Assembly (NCBI GenBank): GCA_965219005.1
Contig: CBDCMS010000004.1
Span: 1,054,001 to 1,118,000, forward strand
Direction: 5' to 3'
Origin: CAUZIZ01 sp965219005
Lineage (GTDB): Bacteria > Acidobacteriota > UBA6911 > RPQK01 > JAJDTT01
Length of the DNA: 64,000 bases
This document shows positions 53,401 through 60,558 of the stretch, one piece after another; position 1 is the first letter of the stretch, and each line of letters opens with the position of its first letter. The notes below the pieces were generated by a model. That model was given only the letters and a program-made list of their open reading frames with translations. It did not search any database and had not been told where the DNA came from. A program made the translations under genes and the position numbers.

Positions 53401-53467
53401 CGGAGCACCCCATTAGAGAGAACACCGCAATGATTCCGAGTAAGGATCTTGCTACCGGCGGTATCAC
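50459..53467 (-). CDS. Cytochrome-containing 'membrane-bound dehydrogenase' type lipoprotein
   Basis: The protein has about 1002 residues from GTG 53467 (GGAGG 3 bases before; a longer GTG start at 53491 is possible). A lipoprotein signal ends SLMGC. Next come a PQQ-dehydrogenase-like six-bladed propeller of about 430 residues (FRVELFAAEPYVVDPVELVFDERG, KLLEDRDGDGRIDHSTVF), a HEAT-like helical region, and a C-terminal c-type heme domain with CASCH (FEEHCASCHLRQQGKGVAPDLG). This layout is typical of Planctomycetes, Verrucomicrobia and Acidobacteria, where it is thought to oxidise sugars or other alcohols and pass electrons to cytochromes. It lies on the periplasmic face. Substrate unknown. Confidence 0.88.
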   Translation of the reverse strand: MIPPVARSLLGIIAVFSLMGCSESSAPLSPEDGLKSLRISDDFRVELFAAEPYVVDPVELVFDERGQAFVAEMLDYPFDPPTGESPRGRIKLLEDRDGDGRIDHSTVFADNLLQVASLLPWNGGLLVPAAPEILYLKDTDGDGKADVRKVLFRGFRLAHPEGRITNLRFSVDNWIYAANSGQQGLITFLERPEAEPVSVLGADFRFRLDRGLFEAASGPTQYGLAVDAWGNRFSTHNSRHVSHAVMPRSYLTRNPFFTLTGLSEDISDHGERLFQLTPPEEWREKRTRIRQQRFRELQLDRKEEASGFFTAAAGGTIYGGDTLPENYRGNLFTGDVAGHLVHRDILRPRGGTFVASRDDSESGTEFLASTDPWFRPCNLANGPDGNLYVVDMYRQVVEGPEFIPDALKEDLDFYAGDDRGRIYRVLPKTSVLEQRSVPRKTDLGGASTSELVQLLSHANAWWRLTAQRLLLERQDRQAIPWLKETGLGSPVAETRLHSLYALEGLSGLDATLIRRLLGDPSPNVREHALRLAEEFHELQPHLLNMTDDPSARVRFQLALTLGQFPGPSTIQALASLLAGYRQDDWLRAAVLSSPTGSSVELLNALLKEEREPPTKKFLKEIGTIVGARNDRDEVSSLLGLMVSRNPLRNADHRTALLNGLSSGLKLAGVRGLRVPTADRALSSFLADSSESVQAAARAVAQHFELAQLISLSTQQALDPMLSTEKRGWAIRSLAGGRFQQLLPVFDQLLSAQQPSELLKETIQTLGLFDEPQAGTLLIERWKIFGPKIRRPAVDVLLSRRQHCQALLHAVQAGRIEDSALDLPHRMKLLENPSPEIRELATQVFGERESERSLVVTEHQVALDLPSSSRRGRELFEEHCASCHLRQQGKGVAPDLGRVKGKSKRELLEAILDPSSAVSPFYTNYVIMTKDGQMHDGLIVSETPGTLTMRRGEGEETALLRSQIVEIRASNVSLMPDGLEEDLKKQDLADVIAFLQGDDLLDQ

Positions 53468-53734
53468 ACAATCCTCCACAACGGCCGCCACATCTTAGCA
53501 CAGAGGCTTTTCGGCGTCCTGGAGTCTTGGCCCTGGGGCGACCAAGGTTCTGTGGGGGTCAAAGCGTTCGGGGCATTGCGGGGACAGACTCCTGTCGGGT
53601 TCACTTCTACTGGATCAAGGATCGGGGGTTAGTAGGGCCGCCGCAGAATTTGGGTCAGATCAAACCTGTAGGCTCAGGGGAAGGTCTGCTCGCACAGTCT
53701 GTCAGGGTTCCAAGGCTACCATGGGACAATCTGA
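53468..53734. other. Intergenic region, no gene seen
   Basis: The gap upstream of the cytochrome lipoprotein contains short GC-rich text, including GGTTAGTAGGGCC, also present at 7467-7480 beside repeat R1. An open frame of about 110 codons crosses it on the plus strand but has no ribosome site or family likeness. Confidence 0.5.
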
Positions 53735-54775
53735 TCATGACCTTGGACGATAGAGAGATTGGCGTGTCACGCGACGTACCTTGACGTTCTTGCCTATCTT
53801 TTCCAGGGCCTCACGTCTTGATCGTCCTCGAACCTCGTTGAGTGTCTCCTTCGATTCGACGAGTTTGCCCCCTTTCCAGTAGAAGACAGTCCCGCGCGCC
53901 GGACTTCCTACAATGGCTCCAGCTGGAGCGGTCACCTGGTCAACCAGAATCTCGTTGCCCCTTCTCTTCCGGAGAACGCTGCTGAGTCGGCTCGCCCCGC
54001 TCTTGAGGAATCGCTGGAAGACCAGAGGGCTGCCTTCGGCGACGCTTTCGACTCTAACTCGACGGAACTTCACACGGTCTTCGGGATACATGGTGTCGAA
54101 TGTCTCTCCAGTCGATTCGTCGGCCGTCTCCGTGGGCTCCTCGCCACGTCCTACTCCCAGGCGTAGTTGAGGCACGGCCGCATCAAGTTTGAGGTCGAAG
54201 ACAGTCCTTAGACGACGATACCCAGGCGCTACCACAGTCAGCTCGTTCTTACCGTAGGGCACGATTGGAAGGTAGAACTTGCCCTCGTGATCCGTCTTGG
54301 CCGATTCTGTACCGCAGTACACTTCTACCCCTTCCAGGCAGTCACCCTCACACTCGACGATTCCCGAGAGGGCGCCTGTGTAACGGACAGCAACGGCATC
54401 CTTCTGCCAGCGAGTGGCGATAGTGAGCGTTGTAGCCTCCGGGATGCGTCCACTCTGAACAGCTTGCTTCAATTCGGTGACGAGCTTCTTGGGATCAGGA
54501 GCGGCTAACTTCAGCAGTGTGCGGCGGTTGGCATGATAGAACGCCTCGGCGAATTGTCCCGTCATGCCTTCAACCTGGAGCAACTCGGCGTTGCAAATGA
54601 ATTCCCGCAGTCGTGCCACCGGAAACCCCCGTATCGTGCCAAGTCTGGCTCGGAGTCGCTCCTCAGAAGGTACGAGTAGGTCTTCTGTTGCCGTGATGCC
54701 AACGGCACGCAGGTGTCTCCCCCAGGTTTCGCCTATTCCTTCGATTTCTTCGATGGTGTGCCTTTCATATGCCAT
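53735..54775 (-). CDS. DUF4332-like helix-hairpin-helix protein with carboxypeptidase-regulatory-like domain
   Basis: The 346-residue protein has no signal peptide. Residues of about 1-95 resemble DUF4332/HhH: EEIEGIGETWGRHLRAVGI, TEDLL, ARLGTIRGFPVARLREF, LLQVEGMTGQFAEAFYHANR. About 125-195 form a beta-sandwich like the carboxypeptidase regulatory domain (LSGIVECEGDCLEGVEVYCG, TDHEGKFYLPIVPYG, ELTVVAPGYR). The C-terminal 150 residues are unassigned and basic. It lies 27 bases after the gene at 54803-55378 on the same strand, so the two are probably a unit. Function unknown. Confidence 0.7.
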   Translation of the reverse strand: MAYERHTIEEIEGIGETWGRHLRAVGITATEDLLVPSEERLRARLGTIRGFPVARLREFICNAELLQVEGMTGQFAEAFYHANRRTLLKLAAPDPKKLVTELKQAVQSGRIPEATTLTIATRWQKDAVAVRYTGALSGIVECEGDCLEGVEVYCGTESAKTDHEGKFYLPIVPYGKNELTVVAPGYRRLRTVFDLKLDAAVPQLRLGVGRGEEPTETADESTGETFDTMYPEDRVKFRRVRVESVAEGSPLVFQRFLKSGASRLSSVLRKRRGNEILVDQVTAPAGAIVGSPARGTVFYWKGGKLVESKETLNEVRGRSRREALEKIGKNVKVRRVTRQSLYRPRS

Positions 54776-54802
54776 ACTTCAGCATCTCCTGCTATGTCCA
54801 GG

Positions 54803-55378
54803 TCATTCGAGTGACTCCTCATATGAGCCGTATGAGTCCCAAATCACCTCCCAGCCGACTGGTGTTTTGAAAAGGGCGGAAAAACTGTGAACCCACACTT
54901 CATTGTCTTTGTATGTGTATGAGTACACGACCCGGTAGGACGTCAGCTCAAAATGAACACGATAGGACAATTCATGGTAACCGGCTGCTAGTGTTTGAGA
55001 TTCGTCGATGTCTATGCTGAGCGACGAGCGCGCCTCGGACAGATCGAAATGTTCCTCGATTTCAGGTGCTGCCTCACTAATCTCTTCGTAGTCGACAATC
55101 GTATTATGCGTTATGTCCACGTCCCTCTCCTCGACTAGACCACTAAAAGTATAAACGTGGTGCTCCTCCGAGTTCGTATCGCTGGTTACCGACTGTGTGA
55201 TCCTCACGTCGACATCGGGGTTTTCCTCGTCTGGGTCAAAAACCATCTCGATGGTGTTGATATTACATTCGCAGTTCTTGTGAGGCTTTGCCGGTAGCGA
55301 CGTGTACGAATCAGAGCTGTACGCCTGGCACAACTCACAACCGTCAGACCCTTCAAGCTCTTGGTAAATAACGTCCAT
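54803..55378 (-). CDS. Protein with CxxC...CxC motif, unknown function
   Basis: The 191-residue acidic protein starts at ATG 55378. Residues of about 14-39 read CELCQAYSSDSY...LPAKPHKNCECNI, a CxxC...P-x-x-x-CxC pattern like the C-terminal zinc motif of phage head-morphogenesis (Mu F/SPP1 gp7-like) proteins, although here it is at the N-terminus. The rest is predicted to be beta-rich, with many Glu, Ser and Tyr residues. Its DNA is visibly less GC-rich than its neighbours. Paired with the DUF4332-like gene. I recognise no family. Confidence 0.65.
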   Translation of the reverse strand: MDVIYQELEGSDGCELCQAYSSDSYTSLPAKPHKNCECNINTIEMVFDPDEENPDVDVRITQSVTSDTNSEEHHVYTFSGLVEERDVDITHNTIVDYEEISEAAPEIEEHFDLSEARSSLSIDIDESQTLAAGYHELSYRVHFELTSYRVVYSYTYKDNEVWVHSFSALFKTPVGWEVIWDSYGSYEESLE

Positions 55379-55949
55379 CGCTTGTCCCCGTCGGTGTCAT
55401 CGTTCCTTGCGGTTTAATACTTGCGATCAATCTAACGGACTCCCCAATCCAAACGACCTCGAACCTCATCGGTGTCTTGATCGATCCGATTCGATCTCTT
55501 CAATCGGATGCCCCCCGGACTGTCCTTCTCCTGAAAGGTCTGTTCACAGCGGCGAAATCAGCCCCAGATAGGCTCCCACAGGACCAGTGTGAAAGTCCAG
55601 ACGTAGTAGCGCTAATGTGAGCCGGTTGGGATTCTGGATCGTGGCGCTGATGGCGTAAGCGGAGGGTTCCTCACCCGCAATCCAAACAGAGGCTTCGGAG
55701 CACTTCAGGATGTCCATCGCTGTAATCCGGAAGCTGGGGAAAGAACCGTCCTCCTGGACACGTTTTTCATTCCGGAGACGTTACTGTAGAGTACTCGGGG
55801 TATCGCGTCAGAAGGTATAGAAGTGGGGCGACGGGTCTTCCCTTTTGACTAGATGCTTCTTGATCTGTGGTGCTGGGTTCTGATCGTCGACAGGAGCTTC
55901 AATGTCGGATCCCCACTTGAGTTGACCGTTTTTTCTGCGTTCGTCGAGA
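55379..55949. other. Long intergenic region upstream of recQ
   Basis: About 570 bases with no protein over 60 residues that I would support, apart from a 57-codon leftward ORF at 55544-55717 listed separately. The part nearest recQ holds only antisense frames. No RNA gene is recognised. Confidence 0.55.
55544..55717 (-). CDS. Small ORF or gene remnant, 57 residues
   Basis: The frame from ATG 55717 to TGA 55544 reads MDILKCSEASVWIAG, then PSAYAISATIQNPNRLTLAL and HTGPVGAYLGLISPL. The composition looks like real protein, and the frame is open upstream to a TAA near 55770, so it may be the tail of a decayed gene rather than a small one. No ribosome site is clear. No family recognised. Confidence 0.35.
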   Translation of the reverse strand: MDILKCSEASVWIAGEEPSAYAISATIQNPNRLTLALLRLDFHTGPVGAYLGLISPL

Positions 55950-58151
55950 ATGGCCACCAGAATCGATCTTGCCGACACGAACCTCCAGGCTGCTCTCCAA
56001 GAGCACTTCGGATTCTCAGAATTCCTCCCGGGGCAGCAAGACACCATCCGCAGTAGTTTGGACGGCCGTGACATGGTGGTGGTGATGCCGACTGGCTCGG
56101 GGAAATCGCTCTGCTACCAACTCTCATCATTGGTGTTACCAGGGACCACGATCGTCGTGTCCCCTCTGATCGCCCTGATGAAAGACCAGGTAGACGGTCT
56201 CGAAGCACGAAGGCTCCCTGCGACCTATATCAACTCCTCGCTCCCGGCTGCGGAAATGAGGGAGCGAATTCAGGCCTTGCGGTTCGGGAGATACAAGCTG
56301 GTCTACATTGCTCCAGAGCGATTTCGGGACCGTCGTTTTCTGGATGCATTGGGCCAGAACCAGATCTCTCTCATGGCGGTTGACGAGGCCCACTGCATCA
56401 GCCAGTGGGGACACGATTTTCGTCCCGAATACCTTCGCCTACGAGAGGTACTGGCCGACCTGCCATCGACCCGGGTGATGGCGATGACGGCTACCGCTAC
56501 GCCTTACGTCCGTTACGACATCATCAAACAACTCGGGCTGGGCGAGGACGAGAGAGGCGAGCCGCTGGTCCTGGTCTATGGCTTTTCACGACCGAATTTA
56601 AGGCTGGTTGTCTCTAGGGTCTCCGGCCACGCCGAAAAGATGGACCACGTTCGTCAGGCGGTTGAACAATATCAGACCGGAATCGTCTACTGCGCTACGC
56701 GCAAACAGACGGAAAAGGTGCACGGACTCCTAAAGGCGGCCGATCACCCCTGCAGCCTCTACCATGGAGGGTTACCCGTTGAGCAGCGCAAGGAGATTCA
56801 GGACGAGTTCATGAATGGCGAGACTCCCGTCGTGGTGGCAACGAATGCCTTTGGCATGGGGGTGGATCGGCATGACCTCCACTTTGTGGTGCATTGGGAT
56901 GTTCCCGGCAGCATCGAAGCCTACTACCAGGAAATAGGGCGTTCAGGGCGAGATGGTAAGGAATCCCTGTGCGAGTTGCTCTACAACTATGCCGATGTCC
57001 GGACCCAGGAGTTCTTCCTGGACGGTGCCAATCCCAGCCGAGAAGAGGTAGAGACGATCTGGAGCAGAATCCGCCAGCGCTGTCTCCACGGACCCGCCGT
57101 ATGTGATGTCTCCGAGTGGGTTGGCCCGGGTTCGATCAGCAAGAATGAGATGACCGTCCGAACCGTTGTCTCAATTCTAGAGCGGGTGGGCCTCATTCGA
57201 TGCGAAAGGGTGCCTGGCGGCTCCAACCTGCTGATCTCGATGGTGGCAGGAGCCGATCTTGGCGTTTTGGAGCAGCAGTTTGTTTACCTTTCTGAGAAGC
57301 GGAATCGGGACAAGCGCAAGCTCCAGGATATGTTGCGCTACGCAGGTACGCCGCGCTGTCGGCACGCCTACATTCTCAACTATTTCGGCGAGAGTGACGT
57401 CGCTGCGGAATGCCGTAATTGCGATCGCTGTCGACGGGTCAAGGGCCGGGAGGTTCGTGAGCCGACCGAGGACGAATGGCCCGTCCTACAGAAGGTCCTG
57501 AGTTGCGTGGCCCGAATGAGCACCAGCTTCGGCTGCGCTCGGGTAGTTCAGGTGCTTACTGGATCGAAAGCCAAGCCCGTCTTGGAACGGGGACTGGATC
57601 GCCTCTCCACTTACGGACTGCTGAAGGAACATGGCGAAAGCTACGTGCGCCGGATTCTGGATGAGCTGGTTCAAGAGGGATGCGTCCGCATTACTACTGG
57701 GGAATATCCCCTGGTCGACATCACAGAGCAGGGCAGAAAGGTCATGTGGAGGAAAGAGACGGTGGCGATTACGTGGCCCTCTATGAAGCCCCAGTCGAAG
57801 GCTCGATCCGAAAGCAAGGGATCCGAAAGCAAGGAGTGGTCCGTACCCTCTTACGATGCAGAGCTTTTCCAGGAGCTGAAATCCTGGCGGTCGGCGGAGG
57901 CCAGAGCTAAAAGGGTTCCTGTCTTTATTGTCATGCATGATGCCACCTTGAAGGGCGTTGCGGCCTTTTGTCCGCAGAACCTCTCCGAACTAGAAAGAGT
58001 TAAGGGAATCGGCCCGACCAAGGTGGCCAAATATGGCGATGTCTTGCTCGGTATTGTCGACGATTGGGTTCGAAAACAAGAGAGCAATGATTTGGAGCAG
58101 AGTGCAGAGTCGAGTGTCTTGGGGTCCTCAGATGCTGCAAGCGATATCTAG
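55950..58151 (+). CDS. recQ: RecQ-family ATP-dependent DNA helicase
   Basis: The 733-residue protein unwinds DNA 3'-5' in recombination and repair. Motifs: MPTGSGKSLCYQ (Walker A), VSPLIALMKDQVDGLE (Ia), VDEAHCISQWGHDFRPEY (II), MAMTATATP (III), GMGVDRHDLHFVVHWD (V), EIGRSGRDGK (VI). The RQC zinc set is RCRHAYILNYFGE...CRNCDRC. A winged-helix part and an HRDC-like domain (LKSWRSAEARAKRVPVFIVM; LERVKGIGPTKVAKYG) follow. Start at ATG 55950. The TAG stop is part of the CTAG that opens the MITE M3. Confidence 0.96.
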   Translation: MATRIDLADTNLQAALQEHFGFSEFLPGQQDTIRSSLDGRDMVVVMPTGSGKSLCYQLSSLVLPGTTIVVSPLIALMKDQVDGLEARRLPATYINSSLPAAEMRERIQALRFGRYKLVYIAPERFRDRRFLDALGQNQISLMAVDEAHCISQWGHDFRPEYLRLREVLADLPSTRVMAMTATATPYVRYDIIKQLGLGEDERGEPLVLVYGFSRPNLRLVVSRVSGHAEKMDHVRQAVEQYQTGIVYCATRKQTEKVHGLLKAADHPCSLYHGGLPVEQRKEIQDEFMNGETPVVVATNAFGMGVDRHDLHFVVHWDVPGSIEAYYQEIGRSGRDGKESLCELLYNYADVRTQEFFLDGANPSREEVETIWSRIRQRCLHGPAVCDVSEWVGPGSISKNEMTVRTVVSILERVGLIRCERVPGGSNLLISMVAGADLGVLEQQFVYLSEKRNRDKRKLQDMLRYAGTPRCRHAYILNYFGESDVAAECRNCDRCRRVKGREVREPTEDEWPVLQKVLSCVARMSTSFGCARVVQVLTGSKAKPVLERGLDRLSTYGLLKEHGESYVRRILDELVQEGCVRITTGEYPLVDITEQGRKVMWRKETVAITWPSMKPQSKARSESKGSESKEWSVPSYDAELFQELKSWRSAEARAKRVPVFIVMHDATLKGVAAFCPQNLSELERVKGIGPTKVAKYGDVLLGIVDDWVRKQESNDLEQSAESSVLGSSDAASDI

Positions 58152-58318
58152 TGCAGTGCGCCACAAGTTTTGAACCAGGGTTCAGCAGCCCCTCGTCGCC
58201 GCTGGCGTTGTTGCGCTCGGCTCCACATAGAGCCCGATATGACTCGCTCGCGACGCCTAGCCAGCGGCAACGATTGACTACTGCCCCCTGGCTCAGAACT
58301 TATGGCGAGCTGCACTAG
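58148..58318. mobile_element. CTAG-bordered MITE-like element (M3) at the recQ stop
   Basis: Inverted repeats TGCAGYKCGCCAYAAGTT (left TGCAGTGCGCCACAAGTT; right the complement of TGCAGCTCGCCATAAGTT) border about 170 bases, with CTAG at 58148-58151 and 58315-58318. The left CTAG contains the recQ stop codon TAG. It has no ORF. Confidence 0.85.
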
Positions 58319-58372
58319 CGTGTTCTCGCGAGACGACGTTTCATCCAAGCTGCTCAAGCACAGGAGACGACG

Positions 58373-59166
58373 ATGATGATGTGGGCTTTGCTGATAGGCA
58401 CCGTAATGAGCCTTGTTGGTCAAGAGCTGTGGTGCCACGATTTCTGGATTGAACCCTCGACCTTTGCGCCGAAGCTGGGCTCGTCTGCCCTGATTCGTCT
58501 CATGATTGGCGAAGACTTCAAGGCGATTCCTTGCCGCGTGATCCGTCCCATATCAAGGAATTTCTGCTCTCCGGACCCGCTGGAGAATCTCCGATCGTGG
58601 GTCTTTCGGGCTCCGAACCAGCTGGCTACGTTCGTTTCCAGCAGCCCGGTCTCCACGTCATCGGCTATCGCAGCAGAGATCGATCGATCACCTTGGAAGC
58701 GGATCAGTTTGAGAGCTATCTTACCGAGGAGGGGTTGGAGGAGATCGTTCGGCAAAGGGCTCGTGAGGGCAAGACCCAGCAGAGTGCCCGGGAGACATTC
58801 TCGCGCTGCGCGAAGTCTCTCGTGGTGGCAAGCCAGATAGACTCAGAAGCGGTAGATCTGCGGCTGGGTTTTACCCTGGAGCTCCTGGCCGAAAAGAACC
58901 CCTACTCCCTGACGGAGGGTCAGGCCCTGCCTGTTCGTTTGCTGTATGAAGACGAGCCCTTAGAGGGAGCCAAGATTGTGGCGCTGAGCAAGGAGGCACC
59001 AGAGGACAAGCTGATTGTTCGCTCCGACTCGGAAGGGCGTGCCCTTCTTCATCTTCCTCATAGGCGAACCTGGCTGGTAAAAGCGGTCCATATGGTCTCT
59101 GCGCCCAAGGGTTCCGGCGCCGACTGGGAGAGTATCTGGGCCTCCCTGACCTTCAAGATTCCCTAG
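58373..59166 (+). pseudogene. DUF4198-like exported protein, single-base frameshift
   Basis: An intact start (GGAG 8 bases before ATG 58373) gives MMMWALLIGTVMSLVGQELW, a signal peptide, then HDFWIEPSTFAPKLGSSALI and GEDFKAIP. After about residue 53 the frame shifts: the continuing homologous text PRDPSHIKEFLLSGPAG...PGLHVIGYRS is read one base out of phase, from about 58531. One base seems missing near 58529-58531 in a CC|TTG context. The downstream frame runs to TAG 59166, with DUF4198-like text to the end. The gene is a recent pseudogene, or the base is an assembly error. DUF4198 proteins are periplasmic and some accompany metal transport. Confidence 0.8.
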
Positions 59167-59316
59167 GAGCCTGTCCGAGTAATGGTGCGGGTTGCGAGAA
59201 TGGCGCTTGCGAGGCGAGATCAAGGCAGGAGGAGGAAGTCGATGCTTGGCCATCGTCAACGACGACGAACGCAGAGATCGTCCGCAACCCACACCATTAC
59301 TCGGACAGGCTCCTAG
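59163..59316. mobile_element. CTAG-bordered MITE-like element (M4) at the DUF4198 stop
   Basis: Inverted repeats GAGCCTGTCCGAGTAATGGT at both ends are bordered by CTAG at 59163-59166 and 59313-59316; total 154 bases, no ORF. Eleven of the first 15 bases match the IS1182 end at 4594 (CAGCCTGTCGGACTT). The left CTAG contains the stop codon of the DUF4198-like gene. Confidence 0.88.
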
Positions 59317-59376
59317 TCTCGCAAGGCTCCCGGCGATCATTTTGGGGAAGCAACATGGCTGAAGGCTTCTCTGACA

Positions 59377-60558
59377 TCAGCCGCCTGCATCAAACACTAC
59401 TTCACCCTCCACCACGGTCTGGTGGATCTGAATTCCCGTTTCCGTCCATTCGAACCGGATGATGTTGGCCTTTCTTCCGGGTTCGAGTGTCCCCAGTTCC
59501 CCTGCTCTGGAAAGGAGCTGTGTCGGATGCAGGCTTGCCATGTGAATGGCTTCGGAAAGAGATGTTCCTGCAAATCGAACCACATTGGCGACAGCTTGTA
59601 CAAGGCTGGCCCCGGCTCCAAAGAGATACGGCGTTCCGGCAAGCGAAATACGCCCCTCAGATCCTACTTCGATTGTTTGGGAACCGACTGGATAGAACCC
59701 AGGTGGGAGTCCTGCCATAGAGACTGCGTCGCTGATCAAGATGCTTCGGCGAGATTCCTTACACCGAATCATCGATTTGACTACCGAGGGATGAAGGTGG
59801 TGTCCGTCGACGATGAAGCTCGCCATGAGATCGTCGTTGGCCAACTGATCCCAGATATAGTTGGGATGTCGCTGAAGTGAGAAATGGGCTCCGTTGCCGA
59901 GGTGAGTAGACAGGCGCGCTCCTGCGCGGGTGGCTTCGGTTATGTGAAGCGCCTCAGCGTTGGTGTGTCCCAGCGAGACGACAATCTGATGCTCCACTAG
60001 CCTCTCGATGAACGGAATTGCCCCTTCTACCTCGGGAGCAAGCGTGACCAATTGGATGCGGCCTTCTGCAGCATCCTGGAAGCGACGGAACTCATCCCAA
60101 CTGGGAGGTCTTACGTGCTCGAGTGGATGGGCTCCTCGGGGGCCGTCGATCGCCGATATGTACGGCCCTTCCAAATGGATACCCAGAACCGATCGCTCGA
60201 TCCGCGGATCCCGGCAGGCTTCGCTTACACACGCCAAAGAGGCCAGCATGGCCTCCGGAGCAGCGGTGACGACCGTCGGACACAAGGCTCCGACACCGTG
60301 TTCCCATTGCGATTGGACCAGGCTAGCAATCGAGTCCGGGGTTGCGTCTGGTCCGTTAACGGCATGTCCTCCAAAGCCATTGATGTGGAGATCTACCAGG
60401 GCGGGAGCGATCCACAACTGGGGGGTATGGGGGGACTCCCTGACCCTGCGGATGAGTCCGCGCTTGATCTCCACCAGGACGGGTTTTCCAGAGAGATAGT
60501 CTTTGCCGAGGAGTGGTTTGTTTTCAGTCAACGCCGGATCCTGCTTCTGTTGGCTCAA
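59377..60558 (-). CDS. nagA: N-acetylglucosamine-6-phosphate deacetylase
   Basis: NagA removes acetate from GlcNAc-6-P in the cytoplasm, feeding amino sugars to glycolysis or to wall synthesis. The 393-residue protein shows LVDLHINGFGG, LGIHLEGPYIS (metal Glu), VVSLGHTNAEAL and RLSTHLGNGAHF (metal His), SILISDAVSMAGL (catalytic Asp) and GTLEPGRKANIIRF. HLGNGA replaces the common HLFNAM. It starts at TTG 60558, overlapping the stop of the upstream fusion gene (TTGA). No nagB is visible. Confidence 0.93.
   Translation of the reverse strand: MSQQKQDPALTENKPLLGKDYLSGKPVLVEIKRGLIRRVRESPHTPQLWIAPALVDLHINGFGGHAVNGPDATPDSIASLVQSQWEHGVGALCPTVVTAAPEAMLASLACVSEACRDPRIERSVLGIHLEGPYISAIDGPRGAHPLEHVRPPSWDEFRRFQDAAEGRIQLVTLAPEVEGAIPFIERLVEHQIVVSLGHTNAEALHITEATRAGARLSTHLGNGAHFSLQRHPNYIWDQLANDDLMASFIVDGHHLHPSVVKSMIRCKESRRSILISDAVSMAGLPPGFYPVGSQTIEVGSEGRISLAGTPYLFGAGASLVQAVANVVRFAGTSLSEAIHMASLHPTQLLSRAGELGTLEPGRKANIIRFEWTETGIQIHQTVVEGEVVFDAGG

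Noticed and set aside
53449..53784. 111-codon ORF upstream of the cytochrome lipoprotein
   Set aside because: No ribosome site, Pro/Gly-rich random composition, overlaps two gene ends.
54803..55378. Prophage remnant
   Set aside because: Only one short Cys motif recalls phage head proteins; no portal, terminase, tail or integrase is present.
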